IMG/VR virus record: IMGVR_UViG_3300021356_000126
Location: 1-28,569 of that record
Strand: one strand, 5' to 3'
DNA from: a virus
Length of the DNA stretch: 28,569 bases
Shown one piece after another: positions 17,277 through 23,918 of the stretch (position 1 is the first letter of the stretch; each line of letters opens with the position of its first letter). The notes beneath the pieces were generated by a model. The model was not told where the DNA came from. It made no database searches and was given only the letters and a program-made list of their open reading frames with translations. The translations under genes and the position numbers were made by a program.

Positions 17277-18157
17277 TGAAGCACATTAAACTATTCGAGC
17301 AATTTTTATTCGAAAGCGGTAACGCTATAGAAGACTCAAGACCTGTAGAGCAGTCTGAGATACCCAAGACGCTAGAGTGGGTTGAGAAGAACGTTTATCC
17401 AATTATAGGTCTCGACGGTCTTGGAGAAGATGCTGCTGTAATAGGTAGCGCAGGTAAAAAGAAGGAAGGTCAAACTAGTGGGGACATAGACATTGCGGTT
17501 TCTGCTGATAAGATTGCAGGTTTCCTAGACACTTCTGTATCTAAAGTTTTATTTGAGATGAACAACGTGCTAAAGTCAGCTGGTATGAACACGAACATGG
17601 CAGTAGGTTTTCAGCAGGTTAGTATAGCTGCTCCTATCATGGGTGACTTTAAGAAGGGCGTTTGTCAAGTAGACCTAATGCTTTCTAGAGATATTAAGTG
17701 GAGCACATTCATGTATCACTCCCCTGACTTTACAAAGGACGAGTCCAAGTATAAGGGGGCATATAGAAACATTCTACTTATGGTAGCTATAGGATCCTCT
17801 TACGTGGAGATACTTGATAAAACTGAGGAAGATGAAGTTAAGGTATATCAAGCATATGTTATTAGGTTGAATCAAGGTGTTGTTCAAGTTAGAAAGTCGT
17901 ATGAGGGCAAGAGAGGTCTCTTAAAGAATGCTAAGCTTCTTAAGGAGTTTGATAAGGAGATAACTAATACTCCGCAAGAAGTTGTAGATCTACTCTTTGA
18001 TGGGGTTAACGTATCTCAAGTTATGACTTACGAATCATTAAGAGACTTGATAAACTCCAAGGCCTTTAAATTCCAAGATTTAAGGTATGAAATTTACGAC
18101 AAGTTTGCTAAGAGACTGGAACAGAGTGGTCTTCCACTTCCAGACGATATGGCATAA
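17273..18157 (+). CDS. Pol-beta-type nucleotidyltransferase with capsid-targeting-type N-terminus
   Basis: 294 residues. It starts MMKHIKLFEQFLFES (L-F-E site at 12-14). A Pol-beta superfamily active site follows: VIGSAGKKKEGQTSGDIDIAV, with Gly58-Ser59 and the metal-binding Asp71-x-Asp73, and the third carboxylate in CQVDLML (Asp134). The loop between GS and DxD is longer than usual, and the C-terminal half is helical (YESLRDLINSKAFKFQDLRYE). Relatives include CCA-adding enzymes, poly(A) polymerases and antitoxin/toxin nucleotidyltransferases, so the substrate could be tRNA, another RNA, a protein or a small molecule. Its place between two ligase-like proteins favours RNA-end work, but this is inference. 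ATGATG at the start leaves a one-codon ambiguity. Confidence 0.7.
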   Translation: MMKHIKLFEQFLFESGNAIEDSRPVEQSEIPKTLEWVEKNVYPIIGLDGLGEDAAVIGSAGKKKEGQTSGDIDIAVSADKIAGFLDTSVSKVLFEMNNVLKSAGMNTNMAVGFQQVSIAAPIMGDFKKGVCQVDLMLSRDIKWSTFMYHSPDFTKDESKYKGAYRNILLMVAIGSSYVEILDKTEEDEVKVYQAYVIRLNQGVVQVRKSYEGKRGLLKNAKLLKEFDKEITNTPQEVVDLLFDGVNVSQVMTYESLRDLINSKAFKFQDLRYEIYDKFAKRLEQSGLPLPDDMA

Positions 18158-18158
18158 A

Positions 18159-18165
18159 TATATAG
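18159..18165 (+). promoter_or_regulatory. CATAAATATATAG box before the 18170 gene
   Basis: CATAAATATATAG (18153-18165) contains both a near match to the T4 late box TATAAATA (one mismatch) and the TATATAG found before other cargo genes. It lies only 11 bases from the ATG, so a transcript from it would have almost no leader. Role inferred. Confidence 0.3.
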
Positions 18166-18169
18166 TATC

Positions 18170-19450
18170 ATGGCACTTCAAAATTTAAGAACACATTTCG
18201 AGTCGTCTAACAGAAACGAATTTAACTCTCTTTTAAAGCAGAGGTGTTTGGTTACTGAAAAGATCCAAGCTTCCTCGTTTCATGCTAGGAAAACTGATAA
18301 GGGCTACGATTATTACAAGAGCGGGTCTAGAACCCCTATGAACAAAGTGGACAGAACTATCGTTAGGTATTATGAGAATGCAATAGATTACTTTAAATCT
18401 ATTCCTAAAGAAGTTAGGGAAGATATGCCTACAGATTGGAAGTTTGGTTTCGATTATATGACTGAGACCAGAACAGTAGACATTCAATATGATGCTTTGC
18501 CAAAGAATAACTTGATTCTAACGCATATTCAAGTTTTAAATCCAACTGATCCAACTCAAATAAAGAAAGTGATAAGAGATCCCAAAGTTCTAGAAAAATG
18601 GGCTAATATCCTACAAGTTCAAGCTCCGCCTATATTGTTTGACGGAGTTTTAGATTCTAATCAAAAGGACATGCTAATTGATCTTTTAGAGATGAGCGAC
18701 GAAGCATTTAAAAACGTGTTCGAAGATACTTCATTTACTAGAAAGGTCTATAGCATTTTTAATCGCATGGCAAATAAGACTGCTCTTAACGAAAGCCTAG
18801 ACGGAGACATAGATTCACTTATAGTCTCGTTTATTGATAAAAAGAATATTAAGAATTTCAAGCTTGGTAGATTTGATAAGATTGAAGAAAAAGAAAGAGA
18901 AGCTTCAGACATGTATCAAATTACAATTTTAGATCTTGTTGAGTACATGACTCAGTTCAATATGGATAAAGTAAAGCTGGTTGAAGAAGACACTGACTTA
19001 AGATATATTGAGTTGGTCTCAGAGATATTTAACCAATATATGACTAAGAACGCAGTTAAGTACATTGGAGCTGAGTTTGACTCGGCTGGTTTCTCTAGTA
19101 GAAAAGGATTCGAGCTCAATAAGGATTTCATCAAGAATGAGGGTACGGTAAAGCTTATTCAAAATGAGGATCTATCTGAATTGTTTAAGATTATGCTAGG
19201 CTCTTTTAGGAAGAAGAGAACTAAGGAGACCAAGATTATAAACTCAGATCTTATGAGTCAGATGAATGAGATAGTTGAAAAGATAGAGGCTGTAGTAATG
19301 TCTAAGAAGAACGAGTCCGAGATTATGGCCTTCAATACTTATCTGAAGCATCAAAAGATACAAACTCAGTCTAGTCCTGTTATAAACGAAGAGGATGCAT
19401 TGGATGAAGGAGAAACCATAATGACTTTCAACCAGTTTGTGGGACAATAA
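18170..19450 (+). CDS. Divergent ligase-like (Rnl2-type) protein with cargo-type peptide at the C-terminus
   Basis: 426 residues. TEKIQASSFHARK (29-41) is close to motif I of T4 RNA ligase 2-type enzymes (EKIHG-x-NF), with Lys31 as candidate nucleotidyl lysine, although the usual Gly is Ala. FGFDYM and VDIQYDALPKNNLILTHI (about 93-120) fit the motif III region; IDSLIVSF (215-222) and NFKLGRF (229-235) could be degenerate motifs IV and V. It therefore looks like a divergent or possibly inactive ligase-fold protein. There is no N-terminal cargo peptide; instead the last residues, IMTFNQFVGQ, copy the F-x-x-F pattern, preceded by an I-N-E site (VINEED). A TATATAG box lies just upstream and another just downstream. 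Confidence 0.55.
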   Translation: MALQNLRTHFESSNRNEFNSLLKQRCLVTEKIQASSFHARKTDKGYDYYKSGSRTPMNKVDRTIVRYYENAIDYFKSIPKEVREDMPTDWKFGFDYMTETRTVDIQYDALPKNNLILTHIQVLNPTDPTQIKKVIRDPKVLEKWANILQVQAPPILFDGVLDSNQKDMLIDLLEMSDEAFKNVFEDTSFTRKVYSIFNRMANKTALNESLDGDIDSLIVSFIDKKNIKNFKLGRFDKIEEKEREASDMYQITILDLVEYMTQFNMDKVKLVEEDTDLRYIELVSEIFNQYMTKNAVKYIGAEFDSAGFSSRKGFELNKDFIKNEGTVKLIQNEDLSELFKIMLGSFRKKRTKETKIINSDLMSQMNEIVEKIEAVVMSKKNESEIMAFNTYLKHQKIQTQSSPVINEEDALDEGETIMTFNQFVGQ

Positions 19451-19457
19451 TATATAG
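19451..19457 (+). promoter_or_regulatory. TATATAG late-promoter-like box, 31 nt before ATG
   Basis: TATATAGAAAAAG starts at 19451, directly after the previous stop codon; the ATG is at 19482. Sequence and distance to the ATG match the element at 14712. An A-rich leader without a Shine-Dalgarno sequence follows. Confidence 0.45.
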
Positions 19458-19481
19458 AAAAAGAAATAAAACTAACATAAC

Positions 19482-21890
19482 ATGAACTTCAACGATTTTT
19501 TAAACGAGAAGAGAAACGTTACTTTAAAAAGAAGGTATACTGATAATCATCCAGCTATAGAAGCTGGTCTAACTGCAAGAGTTAGGAACAAGATGATTGA
19601 AGCAGTTGCTGATGGTAAGTTGTCTCAAGAAGAATTTAAAACAATTCTATCTGAGTTTAGCACTGATTCTGCCAGATGGATTAGAAGAAACGCAAAGTAC
19701 TTTAATGTATCCGAAGACGGTATTAGCTTGTCTAAGTTTGGTAAGAGATTGTTGAAGACAGTTATTATTACTGAGAACGAAGCCGTCATTCTTGAATCTA
19801 CCAGATCACACGTTGGTATTATAGATAAGAGAGGTAAAATCATCTCTACCTACGTTCACAACGATGGATATCCAGAAGGAGTTGGAGCTATGGTTGTAAA
19901 TCACTTTGCAGATACTCGCAAGGTCAAGGAGCTTCTAAAGCTTGGTAAGTGGGGAATATCTTACTTAGAACCGGGCATTGAAGGCGGTGAAGGCCACTCA
20001 TTCAATACTCCAGTCGATGGAGAGACTGTATTCTACGGAAGAGATAGAGGTCAAAAGAAATTTGTATCTACTTTTACCGCCGATCAAAGAGATTTACAAG
20101 ATTACTTAGCTGACGTTTCTAACGATGCTGGAGCTGAGTATGTTTACCTATGGGACGAAGCCGCTAAGAAGTGGATGTACGCCGAAACTTCAACCAGCGC
20201 TGGAAGAAGACAAGGTCTTAAGGTTTTAGAGAACGTTGAAACAATAGGAGATGAGTTATTTGAAGGTAGAAATGCTTTTATAACTGCAGCAAGAACTGCT
20301 AAGTCTGAAGGTCTAAAGGAGTTTGAATTTAAGGGTAAGACTTTCCCAGTTACAGTAAAGGACGTAAGCGAAGAAGAGGTCGAAGAGGTCGAAGAGGTCG
20401 TTGAAACAAAGGATTTGGTTTTTGAATCGTTCTCAGATTTTGTATCTAAGTTAAACGAAGAACAAGTCAACGAATGGGGATCTTCTGACAGCTACGCCAT
20501 GAGTGTAGAAATTCATCACTATATTAAGAAGCCTAAAAAGATGCCTTCTCCATTTGATAAAAAACTAAGAGATGCAGCCGAGTATGCAGTTGAGCGTCAT
20601 TGGTCAGAATGGCCAGAGTACAGAACTAGGCATGAAAGCCTAGTGGACGACGCTGTTAGAACATATCTAAGACACTTTCATAGAGATGAGTACATGAATA
20701 TGGTTAAGATGTTTGCACCAGTTGACGAGTCTACTGTAAATGAAACCAGATTCTATGCTATATTTCAAAGTGCTAAACATGAGATAGAAGCTAAAGATTT
20801 ATACGATGCTAAAAAGAAGGCAGTTGCACAACTTAAGATTAAGAAGAAAGACCTAGGTCTACTTGCTATTGTCAATGCAGATCAGCATGATGATTTCTCA
20901 AAGGGCAAGAATATGGATTTTGCCTTTGAAGGCGAAGAGCTTAACGAAGCATTTAAGTCTGCTAAGCTACAGCAATTGTTTAATACCAAACAAGGTAGTC
21001 AATGGACTAAAAGACCTATCAAGGATTTGCCAAAGGCATTCTATGGCATGACTAAAGTTGCATTAGACAAAGTAGAAGATGGTGATTTAATCGATATGGC
21101 TGATCCAAAAGAAGCCCATGCTCTTGATAAGGCAGGCAAAGGCAGATATGTTATCTTCTATATTGTAGATCAACCAAAAGATAATCAATATGCACCGACC
21201 GAAGGTTATGGTACTATTCCTCCTGGAATTATAGCGATCGTTAGAAATAATAACTTCCAAGGTTTAACATGGGATAGAACATACCGTGGCAATAAAGGAG
21301 GAAGAACTTTAGGCTCCACTGATGACGGAGGAGTAGGCATAAGCAAGAAGTATAAAGGCTGGGACGGTACAGGCTTATACAACCCTAAGAGAATCGCTGA
21401 TGTAGCCGATAGAGCTGTCATGCTTGACATCAATGCCCTACAAGATAAGTACTCTACTCAAGGCAAGAGAGCCGATAGAGAGGCTGCTAAGAAAGGAGCA
21501 ACTGCATTTAAGAGTGATAGAGACTTTAGACAAGAGAATATGAAAAGGTATAAGCAAATCCTAGCTGATAAAGCAGCTAATCTTCCGCTTGATAAGATGG
21601 TCAATGACGCTATCGATATGTTATCTGCTCAAATCAAGCACGGTCTTGAGTCTGGAGAAACTAACAACGGTGAGCCAATCTTAGGACACGATCCTAAGGG
21701 TAGACCAGTTAGAATGAGAGATGCATCTAATCATATGTCCAATATTCTAGACGACTATGCAGACTATGTTAGATACTCTAACGAAGCTAAAGATTCTATT
21801 GGTGACTACTATGCTGCAAGAGTTAAAGAAGAGGCTAAGTCTATCAAAGATAGAATCAACAAGATCGCCACAATGAACTACGTTTGGTAA
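19482..21890 (+). CDS. Modular cargo polyprotein with capsid-targeting-type N-terminus
   Basis: 802 residues. It begins MNFNDFLNEK (L-N-E site at 7-9). Modules in order: a charged helical part with SKFGKRLLK (84-92); a domain (about 108-240) with SHVGIIDKRGKIISTYVHND and GYPEGVG, resembling a phage family of unknown function; an acidic linker EEEVEEVEEVVE (about 298-308); a second cargo-like peptide VFESFSDFVSKLNEEQVNEW (313-332); a short helical part ending at a VNE site (419-421); a small domain FYAIFQSAKHEIEAKDL (from 424); an LNE site (487-489); and a C-terminal ~310-residue part of unknown function (YVIFYIVDQP, TIPPGIIAIV, ADRAVMLDI). The sites fall between modules, so processing by a prohead protease is inferred. 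T4 Alt, an injected ADP-ribosyltransferase, is a position analogue only; no catalytic triad is seen. Confidence 0.65.
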   Translation: MNFNDFLNEKRNVTLKRRYTDNHPAIEAGLTARVRNKMIEAVADGKLSQEEFKTILSEFSTDSARWIRRNAKYFNVSEDGISLSKFGKRLLKTVIITENEAVILESTRSHVGIIDKRGKIISTYVHNDGYPEGVGAMVVNHFADTRKVKELLKLGKWGISYLEPGIEGGEGHSFNTPVDGETVFYGRDRGQKKFVSTFTADQRDLQDYLADVSNDAGAEYVYLWDEAAKKWMYAETSTSAGRRQGLKVLENVETIGDELFEGRNAFITAARTAKSEGLKEFEFKGKTFPVTVKDVSEEEVEEVEEVVETKDLVFESFSDFVSKLNEEQVNEWGSSDSYAMSVEIHHYIKKPKKMPSPFDKKLRDAAEYAVERHWSEWPEYRTRHESLVDDAVRTYLRHFHRDEYMNMVKMFAPVDESTVNETRFYAIFQSAKHEIEAKDLYDAKKKAVAQLKIKKKDLGLLAIVNADQHDDFSKGKNMDFAFEGEELNEAFKSAKLQQLFNTKQGSQWTKRPIKDLPKAFYGMTKVALDKVEDGDLIDMADPKEAHALDKAGKGRYVIFYIVDQPKDNQYAPTEGYGTIPPGIIAIVRNNNFQGLTWDRTYRGNKGGRTLGSTDDGGVGISKKYKGWDGTGLYNPKRIADVADRAVMLDINALQDKYSTQGKRADREAAKKGATAFKSDRDFRQENMKRYKQILADKAANLPLDKMVNDAIDMLSAQIKHGLESGETNNGEPILGHDPKGRPVRMRDASNHMSNILDDYADYVRYSNEAKDSIGDYYAARVKEEAKSIKDRINKIATMNYVW
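20373..20399 (+). repeat. Three perfect copies of GAAGAGGTC in an acidic linker
   Basis: A 9-base unit is repeated three times in frame, encoding EEV-EEV-EEV in the linker just before the second cargo-like peptide of the polyprotein. Such a tract can change length by slippage without a frameshift. Confidence 0.9.
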
Positions 21891-21891
21891 T

Positions 21892-23094
21892 ATGCCTGCA
21901 AAGAGTAAAGCACAACAAAGATTAATGGGAGTTGCATACGCCGTCAAAAAAGGTGATATGCAACTTTCTGATGTTGATGCCTCTTACAAAGATGAGGTTA
22001 AAGACCTTGTTGATAACATGAGTCTTAATTCTCTTAAAAAATATGCAGCAACTAAACACGATGGTTTACCAGAAAGAGTACCTGAAAATATTCAGGTCGG
22101 TCAGATTAATGGCATGGGACCAATTGAATTGCCAGCTGATGGCTTACTTGGATCAGGAGATGTTCCAGCTGGAAGCGGCGATGCTGAAGAAGAATACAAA
22201 AAAAAGAAAAAGAAGATGGCAAACTTCGAAGAATTTATAAGTGGACTAAATCAATCAAATGTTGATGAAGTATATGGAGGTAACGCTTCTGATTTTAAAT
22301 ATGAATTTACAAATCAGTTTGAAGAAGTTACGGGCTTTTCTGATAAAGCTATTAAAGGCATTAAGAAGAAAGGTAAAAACGGATATGAAGTTAGAACTTC
22401 TACGTATGCGGGTAAAAAATATATGGAGGCCGTTGGCAAAGAAATGGGTCTAGAACTTAAAGAGTTTGAGCAACACAGTAATATGTGCATTTCGGTTTAT
22501 GAGGCTGTTGAAGAATCTGCAGTTACTGAAGCAAAAAAGTACACCGTAGAAGATGTCTTATCCGCATGGGAAGATGCCTTTGGTGAAGACATGAGAGAAA
22601 CTGATAGAGCAGATATACCTGATGATATTGAAGCTGATTACAGGGGCAAAGTTACCGCAAAGGACCTACAAGAAATCTATGACGATCGTTATGGAGAAGA
22701 ATTAGAGCCTGAGTTTTTAGAAGCTCTTGGAGAGTCTGTAGTAAACGAAATCAGAATGTCTTCGTGGGGAGAATTGGTCTACACAGAAGCTCAGGTTAAT
22801 ACGACTCATGGCTGGTGCGGAACGCTGGCTAACGAACTAGGTGAAGATAAGGCGATGTTCTTAACGCATCAGTCTATTCATGAGCTTCAGAAAAGAGCAA
22901 TGGGTCTAACGGCTTGGGAAGCTCTAGCGGTTCTTAACTCAAAGGCAGGTAGACATGCTGCTGAAGCTTATTTAGGTGGAGACGCAGCTGCTTCTGATGC
23001 ACTTTCTGCATTGATCTGGTATTTCGGCAGCAAGTCTAAGCTTGCTAAAGCCGCTAAAGAAGAAAGAGAGCTTCAGTTCCCTAACGAGAAGTAA
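21892..23094 (+). CDS. DUF3008-like protein fused to further cargo modules
   Basis: 400 residues. The first 65 (MPAKSKAQQRLMGVAYAVKK ... YAATKHDGLPERV) match the small DUF3008 phage family, normally a separate short protein. A Gly/Pro linker and a lysine run (103-108) lead to MANFEEFISGLNQ (from Met109), which looks like a cargo N-terminus placed internally. Three more modules follow, separated by V-T-E (211-213) and V-N-E (284-286) sites: FKYEFTNQFEEVTGFSDKAI, TVEDVLSAWEDAFGEDM and SWGELVYTEAQVNTTHGWCG. None has a known activity. An internal start at 22216 (ATG of Met109), behind an A/G-rich stretch, could yield the second half separately. This is the last gene of the long operon; a terminator begins 26 bases after its stop. 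Confidence 0.65.
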   Translation: MPAKSKAQQRLMGVAYAVKKGDMQLSDVDASYKDEVKDLVDNMSLNSLKKYAATKHDGLPERVPENIQVGQINGMGPIELPADGLLGSGDVPAGSGDAEEEYKKKKKKMANFEEFISGLNQSNVDEVYGGNASDFKYEFTNQFEEVTGFSDKAIKGIKKKGKNGYEVRTSTYAGKKYMEAVGKEMGLELKEFEQHSNMCISVYEAVEESAVTEAKKYTVEDVLSAWEDAFGEDMRETDRADIPDDIEADYRGKVTAKDLQEIYDDRYGEELEPEFLEALGESVVNEIRMSSWGELVYTEAQVNTTHGWCGTLANELGEDKAMFLTHQSIHELQKRAMGLTAWEALAVLNSKAGRHAAEAYLGGDAAASDALSALIWYFGSKSKLAKAAKEERELQFPNEK

Positions 23095-23110
23095 TTAACA
23101 CTTTTTAACA
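23095..23110 (+). repeat. TTAACACTTTTTAACA repeat, copy 1
   Basis: A 16-base sequence made of two TTAACA units 10 bases apart, one helical turn. It is identical to 23600-23615. Both copies lie upstream of an early-type gene with a GTATATTAGC box. It may be an operator, an activator site or part of a host-type promoter. Confidence 0.6.
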
Positions 23111-23119
23111 AAATTAAAG

Positions 23120-23148
23120 AGCCCAGACTTTTAAGTTTGGGCTTTTTT
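23120..23148 (+). terminator. Rho-independent terminator after the cargo operon
   Basis: Stem AGCCCAGACTT / AAGTTTGGGCT (one G:U-type pair) with a TT loop, followed by six T. It ends the operon whose last gene stops at 23094. Confidence 0.85.
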
Positions 23149-23150
23149 GT

Positions 23151-23160
23151 GTATATTAGC
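23151..23160 (+). promoter_or_regulatory. GTATATTAGC promoter-like box 1
   Basis: GTATATTAGC directly follows the terminator and is repeated at 23645-23654. It resembles the Bacteroidota -7 element TAnnTTTG (one mismatch). The start point would fall close to the ATG at 23167, giving a nearly leaderless message. A TTTG lies 12 bases upstream, a spacing shorter than usual. Confidence 0.45.
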
Positions 23161-23166
23161 CATGTT

Positions 23167-23319
23167 ATGACAGACGATAAAAAAGACAAAGATATTCTAA
23201 ACGGCCTCAACCTGCGCCACGTTGCTCAGATCGTGCGCCGTAAGATGGTTACAAAATCCGTGCCTTCTAAGAAGAACTATACTCGTAAGAAGAAGCACAA
23301 GAATCAAGACGATCAATGA
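23167..23319 (+). CDS. Small basic unknown protein
   Basis: 50 residues from ATG 23167. Translation from an upstream TTG inside the terminator is unlikely, and the ATG at 23162 is closed at once by TGA. The protein is very basic in its second half (RRKMVTKSVPSKKNYTRKKK), suggesting nucleic-acid or ribosome contact. Arginine codons are CGC/CGT, a host-like usage shared with gp32 and the next genes. It overlaps the following gene by 4 bases. Function unknown. Confidence 0.55.
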   Translation: MTDDKKDKDILNGLNLRHVAQIVRRKMVTKSVPSKKNYTRKKKHKNQDDQ

Positions 23320-23603
23320 AACTCTTAATGTGCACTGAGTGCAATGACATCTTCAACCTCAAGTATAAGACTAAAGCTTGTACTTGTGGAAAGACAGAAG
23401 GTCGCTACGTTGATGATCTGAATGCAACTTATAGCGGACCTGCTATTCCTATTGGTTTCGCCAACACGAGCTTCTTGGAAGCGTGTCGTCGTCAAACATT
23501 TATGAATATCATAGAGCAAGATTCTAAAAACGTTTGTTGTGATGGTGAAGAGTTCACTGCATTTATTATTCCTGAGTGGGCCACTTCACTTGAAAAAATT
23601 TAA
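23316..23603 (+). CDS. Small zinc-ribbon phage protein
   Basis: 95 residues. The N-terminus CTECNDIFNL followed by ACTCGK gives a C-x2-C ... C-x-C cysteine set that fits a short zinc ribbon. The next part, GRYVDDLNATYSGPAIPIGFANTSF, is a pattern I associate with small conserved phage proteins of unknown function. A CC pair occurs later (NVCCDGEE). A nucleic-acid or protein adaptor role is possible but not shown. The stop is followed by the second TTAACACTTTTTAACA copy (23600, overlapping the stop). Confidence 0.65.
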   Translation: MKLLMCTECNDIFNLKYKTKACTCGKTEGRYVDDLNATYSGPAIPIGFANTSFLEACRRQTFMNIIEQDSKNVCCDGEEFTAFIIPEWATSLEKI

Positions 23604-23615
23604 CACTTTTTAACA
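23600..23615 (+). repeat. TTAACACTTTTTAACA repeat, copy 2
   Basis: Identical to 23095-23110, overlapping the stop codon of the zinc-ribbon gene. Here no terminator separates it from the GTATATTAGC box. Confidence 0.6.
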
Positions 23616-23644
23616 TTTCAGATTTTCAGGTTGACCAGCTTTTC

Positions 23645-23654
23645 GTATATTAGC
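23645..23654 (+). promoter_or_regulatory. GTATATTAGC promoter-like box 2
   Basis: Exact repeat of box 1, with a GTTG 12 bases upstream (23630-23633), the same distance as the TTTG before box 1. It would give a leader of about 20 bases before the ATG at 23683. Together the two copies support a real promoter class. Confidence 0.5.
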
Positions 23655-23682
23655 TATGTAACCTTAAGAACAAACAGAACAG

Positions 23683-23898
23683 ATGATTAGAGAAAAACAA
23701 CCCAAGAGCGAGATCGTTATCGACCTCACCGGCCCTGACGGCAACGCCTTCGTCCTTCTCGGCTACGCACGAAACTATGCTAAGCAACTCGGCCTCGATG
23801 CTGACATGATCTGCAACGAGATGCGAGAGTCTGACTATGAAAACCTCATCAGCGTCTTCGACAAGTACTTCGGAGACTTTGTAATTCTCGAACGATAA
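23683..23898 (+). CDS. Small conserved-type phage protein (LTGPDGNAF)
   Basis: 71 residues. IVIDLTGPDGNAFVLLGYARNYAKQLGLDADMI and the ending YFGDFVILER are typical of a short phage family of unknown function. The fold is probably one beta strand with two or three helices. Codon use is host-like, with many C-ending codons, which suggests high early expression. The leader AACCTTAAGAACAAACAGAACAG is A-rich without a Shine-Dalgarno sequence. No activity can be assigned. Confidence 0.6.
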   Translation: MIREKQPKSEIVIDLTGPDGNAFVLLGYARNYAKQLGLDADMICNEMRESDYENLISVFDKYFGDFVILER

Positions 23899-23918
23899 TC
23901 AATAAACCTCAAAAAGAT

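Noticed and set aside
20144-20470. Minus-strand open frame rich in Ser/Thr
   Set aside because: It is the complement of the acidic linker and neighbouring modules of the polyprotein; TTC/TCT-rich antisense gives the Ser run.
19482-21890. Polyprotein C-terminal part as an Alt-like ADP-ribosyltransferase
   Set aside because: Position and packaging would fit, but no R-S-E type active-site pattern is visible, so no function is called.
23137-23166. TTG start for the small basic protein
   Set aside because: It lies in the terminator stem and would translate the T-run and promoter box; ATG 23167 is more reasonable.
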